Origin: an uncultured bacterium
Lineage (GTDB): Bacteria; Desulfobacterota; Desulfobaccia; Desulfobaccales; 0-14-0-80-60-11
DNA length: 64,000 nucleotides
Assembly (NCBI GenBank): GCA_937943575.1
Contig: CALEAV010000007.1
Location: 1 to 64,000, forward strand
Reading direction: 5' to 3'
Shown here piece by piece: positions 16,374 through 24,845 of this stretch. A program made the position numbers and the translations under genes. The notes below the pieces were generated by a model. It made no database searches. It was not told where the DNA came from and saw only the letters and a program-made list of their open reading frames with translations. Every line of letters starts with the position of its first letter. The first letter of the stretch is position 1.

Positions 16374-17228
16374 TCAGCTCTTGTGGGAGCAGCCCTGCCC
16401 CAGGCTGGCTTTGAAGCGGTCGTAGGCCAGCTTCTCTTCCGGCAGATAGGAACGCAGCCTCAGGGTGAGCTCGTCGAAGTCCACCTGATGGCCGTCAAAC
16501 TCGGGGCCGTCCACGCAGGCGAACTGCATCCTGCCGCCCACCTGCACCCGGCAGCAGCCGCACATGCCGGTGCCGTCCAGCATGATGGGGTTGAGGCTCA
16601 CCAGGGTCTTGACGCCGAACTCCTTGGTCATCTGGCTGCAGAACTTCATCATGGGCACCGGGCCGATGCACACCGCCAGGCCGATGTCCCGGTTCTCGGT
16701 GAGGACCTTCTTCAGCATCTCGGTGACGAAGCCCTTGTGCCCGTAAGAGCCGTCATCGGTGCAGATATGCAGCTCGTGGGAGGCGGCCCGCATCTTGTCC
16801 TCCAGGATGAGCAGCTCCTTGGTGCGGGCGCCGATGATGGCGATGACGTGGTTGCCCAACTGCTTCAGCCCCCGGGTGATGGGGTGCAGCACTGCGATGC
16901 CGGTGCCGCCGCCGACGCAGACCACCTTCCCCACTTTCTCCAGGTGGGTGGGCTGCCCCAGGGGCCCGATGACGTCAAGATACGCATCCCCCACCTTCAG
17001 GGTCTTGAACAGGGCGGTGCTCTTGCCCACCACGGCGTAGATGATGTTGATGAGACCCCGTTCCGGATCGGTGTCGGCCATGGTCAGGGGGATGCGCTCC
17101 CCCGTCTCGTTGGCCCGCAGGATGACGAACTGGCCCGGTTTGGCTTTCTTGGCAATCTTGGGGGCCCTGACCCAGTTGCTGATGATGGTGCCCTGGGCCA
17201 TTTCCTCGCGTTCCACAATTTCAAACAT
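16374..17228 (-). CDS. nfnA: NfnA-type subunit (ferredoxin-NADP+ reductase-like, SudB family)
   Basis: 284 residues, homologous in layout to PyrK/ferredoxin-NADP reductase: an FAD-binding barrel (PGQFVILRANETGERIPLTMAD), an NAD-binding domain (VCVGGGTGIAVLHPI) and a C-terminal Cys cluster for one [2Fe-2S] (CGCCRVQVGG, with a further Cys in MQFACVDGPEF). In NfnAB this subunit binds NAD(H). It is the first gene of the nfn pair; the ATG at 17228 has GGAG about 6 nt upstream. A Crp/Fnr-like palindrome lies about 120 nt upstream. Reading it as a sulfide dehydrogenase (SudB) is the main alternative. Confidence 0.87.
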   Translation of the reverse strand: MFEIVEREEMAQGTIISNWVRAPKIAKKAKPGQFVILRANETGERIPLTMADTDPERGLINIIYAVVGKSTALFKTLKVGDAYLDVIGPLGQPTHLEKVGKVVCVGGGTGIAVLHPITRGLKQLGNHVIAIIGARTKELLILEDKMRAASHELHICTDDGSYGHKGFVTEMLKKVLTENRDIGLAVCIGPVPMMKFCSQMTKEFGVKTLVSLNPIMLDGTGMCGCCRVQVGGRMQFACVDGPEFDGHQVDFDELTLRLRSYLPEEKLAYDRFKASLGQGCSHKS

Positions 17229-17349
17229 AGGCGCATCTCCTCACTTCGGGAAAATGGTGGCCTCGCCTTGCCACTCCCCCAGGCTGTCGGCGGAACGGCC
17301 CGCTGCTCTTGTAATCGTATCCTCTTACCACGGCCGCCTGCCGGGGTTC

Positions 17350-17367
17350 AAGTGATAAATATCACAA
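17350..17367. promoter_or_regulatory. Crp/Fnr-family binding-site-like palindrome upstream of nfnA
   Basis: The sequence GTGATAAATATCAC (17352-17365) is an inverted repeat with half-sites GTGA and TCAC six bases apart, flanked to give AGTGA-N6-TCACAA. This is close to the TGTGA-N6-TCACA consensus of Crp-type regulators and the TTGTGA-N6-TCACAA consensus known for HcpR in sulfate reducers. It lies in the fhs-nfnA gap (17229-17558), which otherwise holds the fhs terminator and no gene. Confidence 0.55.
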
Positions 17368-17477
17368 TTATCAAAAAGAGGGAAGCGGCCGCCGGGCCCG
17401 GTAGGCCCGCCCCCAAGGCCGCCCCCTGCCATCCGGCCGGTCCGGTCTGCAGGGGAGGCCCGAGAGGGGACCCCCCC

Positions 17478-17514
17478 AAAAAAAGGCCGGCCTCCCCCAC
17501 AAGAGAAGCCGGCC
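17478..17514 (-). terminator. Intrinsic terminator of fhs
   Basis: On the minus strand the arms GGCCGGCTTCTC and GGGAGGCCGGCC pair over 12 positions (two G-U) around a 6-nt loop, followed by seven U. It starts 44 nt after the fhs stop. A 13-nt direct repeat (GCGCCCGGCCGGG) lies just beside it at about 17516 and 17530. Confidence 0.88.
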
Positions 17515-17558
17515 GGCGCCCGGCCGGGGAGCGCCCGGCCGGGAGGAAGGGTAGCTCC

Positions 17559-19343
17559 TTAGAAGAGGCCGATGACCTTGCCGGTCTTGACGTCCACATC
17601 CACCCGCCGGAAGGCCGGGTCGGAGGCGGTGCCGGGCATGAGGCTGATGGCGCCGCACACCGGGCAGATGAACTTGGCGCCGCTGTAGACCAGGAAGTCC
17701 CGGACGGGGAGCCGCCAGCCCTTGGGCACGCCCTTCTTGGTGGGGTCGTGGCTGAGGCTCAGGTGGGTCTTCACCATCATGGTGGCGTATTCGTTGTACT
17801 TGGGATCCTTCTCGAAGCGCTCGGCCTTGGCCACCGCTTCGGGGAGGAAGTCCACCCCGTCGGCGCCGTAGACTTCCTTGGCGATGACTTCCACCCGCTG
17901 GCGCAGGGGCATCTCATTGGGATAGAGGAACTTGAAGTCGTTCTTCTCCTTGCAGGCCTCCATGACCGCGTCGGCGAATTCCAGGGCGCCTTCGCCGCCG
18001 AACTGCCAGTGCCGGGAGACCGCCACCCGGGCCCCTTCGGCCTCGCACACCCGGCGGATGAGGTCGTGCTCCTCTTTGGAGTCGAAATGGAAGGCGTTGA
18101 TGCACACCACCGGGTTGATGCCCGCCTTCTTGATGGTGCGGATATGGTGCACGGCGTTCTGGACGCCGTCTTCCAGCCACTTGAAGGTCTGGGGCGACGC
18201 TTCGAAGTATTCCTTGGGGATGGGCTTGCCGGGCGGGCAGGGGAGGGCCCCGGCGTTGACGCCGTGGTGCTTGAGACCCCGCACCGTGGTGGTGAGCACC
18301 GCCACATGGGGTTTGAGGCCGCTGAAGCGGCATTTCACGTTCCAGAACTTCTCAAAGCCGATGTCGGCGCCGAAGCCCGATTCGGTGACGTGGTAGTCAA
18401 AGAGCTTCAGGCCGATCTGGTCGGCGATGATGGAGGACTGGCCCACGGCGATGTTGGCGAAGGGACCGGCGTGCACAAAGACCGGCTGCTTCTCCACCGT
18501 CTGCATGAGAGTGGGGTTGATGGAGGGCACCATCCAGGCGGTCATGGCATTGCCCACTTCCAGGTCGCCGGTGGTGATGGGGTTGCCCCGCTTGTCATAG
18601 CACACGGTGATGTTGTTGAGGCGCTCCTTCAGGTCGGCCAGGGAGGTGGTGATGGACAGGATGGCCATGACCTCCGAGGACACCGCAATGCCGAACTTGG
18701 AGGCCATCATGAAGCCATCCATCTTGCCGCCGATGCCGATGATGATGTTGCGCAGCGCCTGGGCGCAGAAGTCGATGATCCAGCCCATCTCGAAGTTCTT
18801 GGGGTCAATGTCCAGGCGCTTCAGGTTCCGCTTCGCCAGCTGCTCATCGGTGTAGTTGAACTCATGCTGCAGGCGGGAGGTGGCGGCCACCATGGCCAGG
18901 TTGTGGGCGTTCATGATGTTGTTGATGTCGCCCGTCAACCCCAGGGAGAACTCGGTCATGGGGATGAGGAGCGAAATGCCGCCGCCGGCCGCCGTGCCCT
19001 TGATGTTCATGGTGGGGCCGCCGGAGGGTTGCCGGAGGGCCCCGCCGACGTTCACCCCCCGCTTGCCCAGACCCTCAATGAGACCCAGGGAGGTGGTGGA
19101 TTTGCCCTCGCCCAGGGGGGTGGGGGTGATGGCGGTGACGTCGATGTAGTAGCCGTCGGGTTTGTCCTTCAGGCGCTCCAGGCACTTCAGGTAGTCCACG
19201 CGACCGATTTTCTGCCCGTAGGGGATGCGCTCCTCCTTGGGGATGCCCAGCATCTCGCACATGTCGTCGAAGGGGATCATCTCCGCTTCGGCGATTTCGG
19301 CGATCTGCCAGTCTTTCATGGTGACCGGATCATACTTTGCCAT
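17559..19343 (-). CDS. fhs: Formate--tetrahydrofolate ligase
   Basis: Makes 10-formyl-THF from formate, ATP and THF; the entry step of the Wood-Ljungdahl methyl branch (or its exit when run in reverse). At 594 residues it is slightly longer than the usual 555-590. The P-loop-like [12 protein letters not shown] is at 73-84, followed by the family's [20 protein letters not shown] segment and later [13 protein letters not shown] and CRxxG-type THF regions. Start ATG at 19343 has AAGGAGG upstream. It is a single-gene transcript with its own promoter and terminator, divergent from metV-metF. Confidence 0.95.
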   Translation of the reverse strand: MAKYDPVTMKDWQIAEIAEAEMIPFDDMCEMLGIPKEERIPYGQKIGRVDYLKCLERLKDKPDGYYIDVTAITPTPLGEGKSTTSLGLIEGLGKRGVNVGGALRQPSGGPTMNIKGTAAGGGISLLIPMTEFSLGLTGDINNIMNAHNLAMVAATSRLQHEFNYTDEQLAKRNLKRLDIDPKNFEMGWIIDFCAQALRNIIIGIGGKMDGFMMASKFGIAVSSEVMAILSITTSLADLKERLNNITVCYDKRGNPITTGDLEVGNAMTAWMVPSINPTLMQTVEKQPVFVHAGPFANIAVGQSSIIADQIGLKLFDYHVTESGFGADIGFEKFWNVKCRFSGLKPHVAVLTTTVRGLKHHGVNAGALPCPPGKPIPKEYFEASPQTFKWLEDGVQNAVHHIRTIKKAGINPVVCINAFHFDSKEEHDLIRRVCEAEGARVAVSRHWQFGGEGALEFADAVMEACKEKNDFKFLYPNEMPLRQRVEVIAKEVYGADGVDFLPEAVAKAERFEKDPKYNEYATMMVKTHLSLSHDPTKKGVPKGWRLPVRDFLVYSGAKFICPVCGAISLMPGTASDPAFRRVDVDVKTGKVIGLF

Positions 19344-19398
19344 AAACTCGCCTCCTTCAGATTAGGGGTATTGCCTCCATAGGCTTCCCACCGGCTTC

Positions 19399-19458
19399 AG
19401 CGCTGGCGTACACGCGCAGAAAGCCTTCATGAGTCCTGGCCCCCACCGCGCCAGCGCT
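19399..19458 (-). promoter_or_regulatory. Structured leader of fhs mRNA
   Basis: The predicted 130-nt fhs leader contains a perfect 10-bp long-range stem, AGCGCTGGCG (19449-19458) with CGCCAGCGCT (19399-19408) on the minus strand, enclosing 40 nt. I compared it with the THF and ZTP (pfl) riboswitch signatures as I remember them and saw no match, so class and function are unknown. The rest of 19344-19705 holds the two divergent promoters. Confidence 0.4.
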
Positions 19459-19482
19459 CATGCTTTTTTTCACATATGCCCC

Positions 19483-19511
19483 CTTTTAGACGAGAGCCTG
19501 GGGTTTGTCAA
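19483..19511 (-). promoter_or_regulatory. Sigma-70-type promoter of fhs
   Basis: On the minus strand TTGACA (19506-19511), 17-nt spacer, TAAAAG (19483-19488). It predicts a start near 19476 and a leader of about 130 nt. Confidence 0.65.
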
Positions 19512-19570
19512 CAAATATTTTGCCCCAGGAACGCTTTTCCCTTCCCGCCTCCCGGCCCGGGATTTTTGGT

Positions 19571-19599
19571 TTGACAAAGATTTTCCGGCTCCCTACAAT
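19571..19599 (+). promoter_or_regulatory. Sigma-70-type promoter of metV-metF
   Basis: TTGACA (19571-19576), 17-nt spacer and TACAAT (19594-19599), one of the best consensus promoters in the window. It drives metV, whose start lies 107 nt downstream. Confidence 0.78.
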
Positions 19600-19705
19600 G
19601 TGAAGAGAATTACAAAAAGGGGACCGCTCCCGGCCAGGCGCCGGGGCCTGAACGGAAGCATGGTTTTCTACCCGAACCCGGGGCCCCCGGGTTTAGGAGG
19701 ATGGC

Positions 19706-20377
19706 ATGGTAGTCGCGGAATCCAAGCCTGTCAGCGAAATCCTGGAGATGATCAAGGACTGCAAGAAAGTGGTGGTGGCCGGATGCAAAGGCTGCGTCAC
19801 CGTCTGCAACTCCGGCGGCGAAAAGGAAGTGGGCATCCTGGCCTCAGAGTTGCGTCTGGCCCGCAAGGTGGCCGGCACCGACCTGGAGGTGCTGGAATAC
19901 ACCTGCGAGCGCCAGTGTGACCCGGAATACATCGAGCCCCTGGACGATTTGGTCAAGGATGCGGACGCAGTGGTCTCCATCGCCTGCAGCGTCGGACCCC
20001 AGTACATCGCCGCCCGGTATCCCTTCCTGCCGGTGTTCCCGGGCCTCAACACCGTCTTCATCGGCGGCGCCGCCGAACACGGCGTCTGGAAGGAGTATTG
20101 CCAGGCCTGCGGTCAGTGCATCATCGGGGATTTCGGCGGATTGTGCCCCGTGGCCCGCTGCGCCAAGTCCCTGATGAACGGCCCCTGCGGCGGCTCCTCG
20201 GGGGGCAAATGCGAAGTGGGCAAGGGCACCATCGACTGCATCTGGCATCTCATCTATGAGCGCCTCAAGAACCTGGGGCAGCTCTCCAGGCTGGAAAACC
20301 CCTGGGGCTTCAAGAACTGGTCCACCAGCCGGGACGGCGGGCCCCGCACCATGATCCGGGAGGAGTTACGGAAATGA
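19706..20377 (+). CDS. metV: MetV, zinc/iron-sulfur partner of methylene-THF reductase
   Basis: 223 residues, homologous to the MetV subunit of acetogen MetFV reductases. Cys-rich N-terminus VAGCKGCVTVCNSGG (Cys27, 30, 34), then YTCERQC, then a C-terminal set YCQACGQC and GGLCPVARCAKSLMNGPCGG, which resembles the MTHFR-C domain. In Moorella, MetV joins MetF to HdrABC-MvhD. Start ATG at 19706 has an AGGAGG site 5 nt upstream. The stop overlaps the metF start by 4 nt (ATGA), so the two are translationally coupled. Confidence 0.92.
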   Translation: MVVAESKPVSEILEMIKDCKKVVVAGCKGCVTVCNSGGEKEVGILASELRLARKVAGTDLEVLEYTCERQCDPEYIEPLDDLVKDADAVVSIACSVGPQYIAARYPFLPVFPGLNTVFIGGAAEHGVWKEYCQACGQCIIGDFGGLCPVARCAKSLMNGPCGGSSGGKCEVGKGTIDCIWHLIYERLKNLGQLSRLENPWGFKNWSTSRDGGPRTMIREELRK

Positions 20378-21306
20378 CACTGACGGCCGGGAGCAAACTG
20401 GAAAAGATCTTGAAAAGCGGCCAAAAGGCCGTCACCTGCGAATGCGGTCCGCCCCGGGGCGCCGACGCCGAGCATTTCCGCCACAAGGCCTCCTTCCTCA
20501 AGGATGTCGCCGACGCGGTGAACGTTACCGACAACCAGACCGCGGTGGTGCGCTTCTGTTCCCTGGCGGCCTGCCGCATTCTTCTGGATATGGGCATCGA
20601 GCCGGTGATGCAGATGGTCACCCGGGACATGAACCGCATCGCCCTGCAGAGCAATGTCCTGGGCGCCGCCGCCCTGGGCATCAAAAATCTCCTCTGCCTT
20701 ACCGGCGACCACAACTCCTTCGGCGACCATCCCCAGGCCAAAAACGTCCACGACCTGGACTCGGTGCAGCTTTTGGCCGCGGTCAGGGGCATGCGGGATG
20801 ACGGCAGGATGATCAGCGGCACCGAGGTGGTGGGGCGGCCCCAGATGTTTCTGGGCGCCGCGGTGAACCCCTTTGCCGACCCCTTCGAGTTTAGGGTGGT
20901 GCGCATGGCCAAGAAGGTCAAGGCCGGCGCCCAGTTCGTCCAGACCCAGTGCATCTATGACATGGAGCGCTTCGCCAAGTTCATGCAGATGGCCAATGAC
21001 ATGGGCCTGACGGAGCAGTGCTACGTCCTGGCTGGGGTCACCCCCTTCAAGAGCGTGGGCATGGCCAACTACATGAAGAAGTTCGTCCCCGGCATGCTGG
21101 TGCCCGACTCCTACATCCAGCGCCTCAAAGGCGTGCCCAAAGAGAAGCAGGCGGAGGAGGGCATCAAGATCGCCGTGGAGCAGATCCAGCAGCTCCTGGA
21201 GATGAAGGGGGTGGCCGGCATCCACCTCATGGCCATCGAATGGGAGGAGCGGGCGCCGGAGATCCTCAAGGCCGCCGGGCTGGTGCCGCGGCCCCAGGTG
21301 GATTGA
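20374..21306 (+). CDS. metF: Methylenetetrahydrofolate reductase
   Basis: Reduces methylene-THF to methyl-THF using FAD. 310 residues forming a single TIM-barrel MTHFR domain: N-terminal TCECGPPRGADAEHF (catalytic Glu region), NVTDNQ, LCLTGDHN, GAQFVQTQCIYD and LAGVTPFKS. It is typical of the short anaerobe MetF that works with MetV, not the NAD(P)H-dependent long form. A strong terminator follows at 21363, before cooS. Confidence 0.94.
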   Translation: MTLTAGSKLEKILKSGQKAVTCECGPPRGADAEHFRHKASFLKDVADAVNVTDNQTAVVRFCSLAACRILLDMGIEPVMQMVTRDMNRIALQSNVLGAAALGIKNLLCLTGDHNSFGDHPQAKNVHDLDSVQLLAAVRGMRDDGRMISGTEVVGRPQMFLGAAVNPFADPFEFRVVRMAKKVKAGAQFVQTQCIYDMERFAKFMQMANDMGLTEQCYVLAGVTPFKSVGMANYMKKFVPGMLVPDSYIQRLKGVPKEKQAEEGIKIAVEQIQQLLEMKGVAGIHLMAIEWEERAPEILKAAGLVPRPQVD

Positions 21307-21362
21307 CGCCCCCGACCCGGGGCTGGGCCAGGAGGCAGCGGCCCCAATGTGTCGTCATCGTC

Positions 21363-21398
21363 GCCCGGCCCAAAGAGATGGGGGCCGGGCTTTTGTTT
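21363..21398 (+). terminator. Intrinsic terminator after metF
   Basis: Perfect 9-bp stem GCCCGGCCC/GGGCCGGGC (21363-21371 and 21382-21390) with a 10-nt loop, followed by TTTTGTTT. It lies between metF and cooS, 40 nt before the cooS start, so it either separates the two units or attenuates cooS. Confidence 0.85.
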
Positions 21399-21429
21399 CT
21401 GTGCCTGGACAAACCATGGAGGTGCGGTG

Positions 21430-23322
21430 ATGGATCACCGGGAAGGATCAACACAGGCGATCTCCATTCAGGCGGACACCCTGGCCCTGGCGCAGCAGGC
21501 CCGCAGCCAGGGGGTGGCCACGGTCTGGGACCGGGCCCGGGCCCAGGAGCCCCAATGCGGCTTCTGCTCCTTGGGCTTGAGCTGCCGCATCTGCGTCATG
21601 GGCCCCTGCCGCATCGACCCCTTCGGCGAGGGCCCCACCCACGGCATCTGCGGGGCGGATGCCGACATCATGGTGGCAAGGAACCTCGGGCGCATGATCG
21701 CCGCCGGGGCCGCCTCCCATTCGGACCACGGCCGGGATCTGGTGGAGACCCTCCACGCCGTGGCGGAGGGCCGGGCCCCGGGCTATCAGATCACCGACCC
21801 GGCCAAGCTGGAGCGCCTGGCGGTGGAATTCGGCGTGGACGGCAGCCTGCCGGTCCTCGACAAGGCCAAGGCCCTGGCTGAGGCCCTGATGGAGGAATAC
21901 GGCATCAGGAAAGGCCACCTCACCTTCAGCCGGCGCCTCCCCGCCCCCCGGCTGGCCAAATGGCAGGCCCTGGGCATCGCCCCCCGGGGGGTGGACTGGG
22001 AAGTGACGGAGATGATGCACCGCACCCACATGGGGGTGGACAACGACTACGTGAATCTCCTCCTGCAGGCCCTGCGCTGCGCCCTGGCCGACGGCTGGGG
22101 CGGCTCCATGATCGCCACCGAGATCTCCGACGTGCTCTTCGGCACCCCCACCCCCATCCCCAGCGAGGTGAACCTCGGGGTCCTCAAGCAGGACCAGGTG
22201 AACATCATCCTCCACGGCCACAGCCCCCTGGTGAGCGAGATGGTGGTTCGGGCCGCCCAGGACCCGGCCCTGCTCAACCGCGCCCGGGAGCTGGGGGCCC
22301 AGGGCATCAACCTGGCGGGCCTGTGCTGCACCGGCAATGAGGTGCTGATGCGCAAGGGCATCCCCATGGCCGGCAACCACCTGGTGCAGGAGCTGGCCAT
22401 CCTCACCGGCGTGGTGGAGGCTATGGTGGTGGATTATCAGTGCATCATGCCGGCGGTGGCGGAAGTGGCCGCCTGCTACCACACCCTGTTCTTCACCACC
22501 TCGGCCAAGGCCAAGTTCCCCAAGGCGGTGCACCTGCCCTTCAGCCCGGACAACGGCGAGACCCTGGGCCGGGAGCTGGTGAGCCGGGCGGTGGAGAACT
22601 TCCCCCGCCGCAACCCGGCCAAGGTATTTCTGCCCGCCGGCCAGGCGGTGCGGCAGGTGAGCGGCTTTTCCGTGGAGGCCATCCTCGCCGCCCTGGGGGG
22701 CACGCCGGAGCCACTCCTCGACGCCCTCAAGGCGGGCCGGATCCGGGGCGCCGCGGCAGTGGTGGGCTGCAACAATCCCAAGGTCACCCAGGACCTGGGC
22801 CACACCACCATCACCAAAGAGCTCATCGCCCACGACATCCTGGTGCTGGACACCGGCTGCACCGCGGTGGCCACCGCCAAGGCCGGCCTCAAACAGCCGG
22901 AGGCCGCCGCCCAGGCGGGCCCGGGGCTGAGGGCCGTGTGCGAGGCCCTGAAGATCCCGCCGGTGCTGCACATGGGCTCCTGCGTGGACAACACCCGCAT
23001 CATCAATCTGGTGGCGGCCCTGGCCAACGCCCTGGGGGTGGACGTGGACCAGCTCCCGGTGGCCGCCGCGGCCCCGGAGTGGTACTCCGAAAAGGCCGCC
23101 GCCATCGGCTGCTACGCCGTGGCCACCGGGGTGTTCACCGTCCTGGGGGTGACTCCCCCGGTCCTGGGGAGCAAAAACGTCACCGAGCTGCTGCTGTCGG
23201 GGTTAAAGGACCATCTGGGGGCCTGCTTTGCGGTGGAGCCCGACCCCAAGAAGGCCGCGGCCCTGATGATCCGCCACATCGAGGAAAAGCGGCAAGCCCT
23301 GGGGCTGGACAGCCGCCTCTAG
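21430..23322 (+). CDS. cooS: Anaerobic carbon monoxide dehydrogenase catalytic subunit
   Basis: Oxidises CO to CO2 or reduces CO2 at a Ni-Fe-S C-cluster. 630 residues. The N-terminal D/B-cluster ligands are in CGFCSLGLSCRICVMGPC (Cys43, 46, 52, 55, 60). C-cluster regions include ICGAD, LCCTGNEVLMR, VVGCNNPKV, LVLDTGCTAVATAKAG, HMGSCVDNTRI and IGCYAVATGVFT. No acsB, cooC, cooF or acs corrinoid genes adjoin it. ATG at 21430 has GGAGG 8 nt upstream. Location beside metVF suggests a Wood-Ljungdahl role, but a mono-functional CO-oxidising CooS cannot be excluded. Confidence 0.94.
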   Translation: MDHREGSTQAISIQADTLALAQQARSQGVATVWDRARAQEPQCGFCSLGLSCRICVMGPCRIDPFGEGPTHGICGADADIMVARNLGRMIAAGAASHSDHGRDLVETLHAVAEGRAPGYQITDPAKLERLAVEFGVDGSLPVLDKAKALAEALMEEYGIRKGHLTFSRRLPAPRLAKWQALGIAPRGVDWEVTEMMHRTHMGVDNDYVNLLLQALRCALADGWGGSMIATEISDVLFGTPTPIPSEVNLGVLKQDQVNIILHGHSPLVSEMVVRAAQDPALLNRARELGAQGINLAGLCCTGNEVLMRKGIPMAGNHLVQELAILTGVVEAMVVDYQCIMPAVAEVAACYHTLFFTTSAKAKFPKAVHLPFSPDNGETLGRELVSRAVENFPRRNPAKVFLPAGQAVRQVSGFSVEAILAALGGTPEPLLDALKAGRIRGAAAVVGCNNPKVTQDLGHTTITKELIAHDILVLDTGCTAVATAKAGLKQPEAAAQAGPGLRAVCEALKIPPVLHMGSCVDNTRIINLVAALANALGVDVDQLPVAAAAPEWYSEKAAAIGCYAVATGVFTVLGVTPPVLGSKNVTELLLSGLKDHLGACFAVEPDPKKAAALMIRHIEEKRQALGLDSRL

Positions 23323-23347
23323 GGCGATGACCGCACCTGGCTCCTGG

Positions 23348-23377
23348 GAGGGGAGGCCGGGGGCCGGCCCCTCTTTC
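23348..23377 (+). terminator. Possible terminator after cooS
   Basis: Arms GAGGGG...CCCCTC with inner CCGG/CCGG, followed by only three T. It sits 26 nt after the cooS stop. The weak U tract keeps confidence moderate. Confidence 0.45.
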
Positions 23378-23496
23378 AGGTCCACCTTTCCCCGCACGGG
23401 GGTGAGCGGAGGGGGGCAGCAGAGAACCGCTGCTCCCCCGACTCTTTCCTCACAACCGTCCACGGCTTCCCTCGTCTCCCTGGCCGCCGAAAAGGA

Positions 23497-23525
23497 TTGA
23501 CAAGCCGGCCGGGGCTCAGTAAGAA
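23497..23525 (+). promoter_or_regulatory. Sigma-70-type promoter of trxA
   Basis: TTGACA (23497-23502), 17-nt spacer, TAAGAA (23520-23525), 43 nt before the trxA start. Confidence 0.65.
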
Positions 23526-23567
23526 TTAACACCAAGACACGCCGCACAAATCAGGGAGGGGAGCGAT

Positions 23568-23894
23568 ATGGCGGGTGAACCCTTGGAAGTGAGCGACGCC
23601 ACCTTTGAGGAGGATATCCTCAAGTCTGACATCCCGGCCTTGGTGGACTTCTGGGCGGCCTGGTGCGGGCCTTGCCGGGCGGTGGCCCCGGTGGTGGAGG
23701 AGCTGGCCCGGGACTACGCCGGCAAGGTGAAGGTGGCCAAGATGAACGTGGATGAGAACGCCAAAACCCCGGCCAAATACGGCATCCGCGCCATCCCCAC
23801 CCTCATCATTTTCAAGGGCGGCCAGGTGGTGGAGCAGATCACCGGCGCCGTCTCCAAGGGCGTCATCGAAGCGGCTTTGAAAAAGGCCCTGTAA
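23568..23894 (+). CDS. trxA: Thioredoxin
   Basis: Small cytoplasmic dithiol protein of 108 residues, with the canonical redox site WCGPC (Cys33, Cys36), the buried Asp in LVDFWAA, and the cis-proline IRAIPT. ATG at 23568 has GGGAGGGG upstream. It is followed after 13 nt by trxB, the reductase that recharges it, and then by bamD, forming one unit from the promoter at 23497. Confidence 0.96.
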   Translation: MAGEPLEVSDATFEEDILKSDIPALVDFWAAWCGPCRAVAPVVEELARDYAGKVKVAKMNVDENAKTPAKYGIRAIPTLIIFKGGQVVEQITGAVSKGVIEAALKKAL

Positions 23895-23907
23895 GCCGAT
23901 AGCCTGC

Positions 23908-24840
23908 ATGACCACCTGGGATTATGACGTCATCATCATCGGCGGCGGGCCCGCCGGTCTGACGGCGGGCATCTACACCGGCCGGGCCCGCCTCAGGGCC
24001 CTGCTGGTGGAAAAACTCATCCACGGCGGCCAGATGATGACCACGGACCTGGTGGAAAACTACCCCGGATTCCCTGAGGGCATCTCCGGCCCCGAGCTGA
24101 GCGACCGCATGCGCAAGCAGGCGGAGCGCTTCGGCCTGGAGATCATCAGCGGCGAGGTCCAGGAGATCAGGCCCGGGAACCCGGTGCATACCGTGGTCCT
24201 GGCAGATCGGGAACTGACCGCGCCGGCCCTCATCATCGCCACCGGCGCCAGCTATAAGCACCTGGGGGTGCCCGGGGAGGCGGAGCTCGTGGGCCGGGGC
24301 GTCAGCTTCTGCGCCACCTGCGACGGCGCCCTCTATCGGGACCAGGAGATCGCCCTGGTGGGCGGCGGCGACACCGCCCTCACCGAAACCCTCTTCCTCA
24401 GCCGCTTCGCCAAAAAGATTCACCTCATCCACCGGCGGGACCAGTTCCGGGGTGCCAAGTACCTCCAGGAACAGGTCCTGGCCCTGGAAAAAGTCCAGGT
24501 CCACTGGGACTCGGTGGTGGAGGCCTTTGAGGGCAAGGAGGCCCTGGAGGCGGTCCGCCTGAAAAACGTCAAGACCGGCGAGGTGACCCGCCTGCCGGTG
24601 AGCGGCTGCTTTGTGGCCATCGGCATCACCCCCAACACCGCCTTCCTCAAGGACCTCTTGCCCATGGACGAATGGGGCTTCCTCTTCACCGATGCCGACA
24701 TGGCCACCGCCATCCCCGGCATTTTCGCCGCCGGCGATGTCCGCTCCAAAAACCTCTGGCAGATTGCCACCGCCGTGGGAGACGGCGCCATCGCCGCCCA
24801 CGCGGCGGAGAACTACCTCAACCGTCTCCGCAAGGAGTAG
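23908..24840 (+). CDS. trxB: Thioredoxin reductase
   Basis: FAD-dependent reductase of thioredoxin, 310 residues. FAD motif IIGGGPAGLTAG at the N-terminus, redox-active CATC (Cys135, Cys138), the NADPH-site fold VGGGDTALTE, and the C-terminal FAD motif IFAAGDVR. Length and motif order are standard. Whether it prefers NADPH cannot be read safely from the sequence. Translated in the trxA-trxB-bamD unit. Confidence 0.95.
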   Translation: MTTWDYDVIIIGGGPAGLTAGIYTGRARLRALLVEKLIHGGQMMTTDLVENYPGFPEGISGPELSDRMRKQAERFGLEIISGEVQEIRPGNPVHTVVLADRELTAPALIIATGASYKHLGVPGEAELVGRGVSFCATCDGALYRDQEIALVGGGDTALTETLFLSRFAKKIHLIHRRDQFRGAKYLQEQVLALEKVQVHWDSVVEAFEGKEALEAVRLKNVKTGEVTRLPVSGCFVAIGITPNTAFLKDLLPMDEWGFLFTDADMATAIPGIFAAGDVRSKNLWQIATAVGDGAIAAHAAENYLNRLRKE

Positions 24841-24845
24841 TTCCC

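Noticed and set aside
11506-16425. A 1,639-codon open frame on the plus strand over hdrA and nfnB
   Set aside because: It is an antisense shadow produced by high-GC codon usage; the minus strand holds hdrA and nfnB with full motifs. The protein is low-complexity Gly/His/Val-rich with no domain.
19344-19482. THF or ZTP riboswitch upstream of fhs
   Set aside because: Conserved core sequences of either class, as I remember them, are not present; only an unassigned stem remains.
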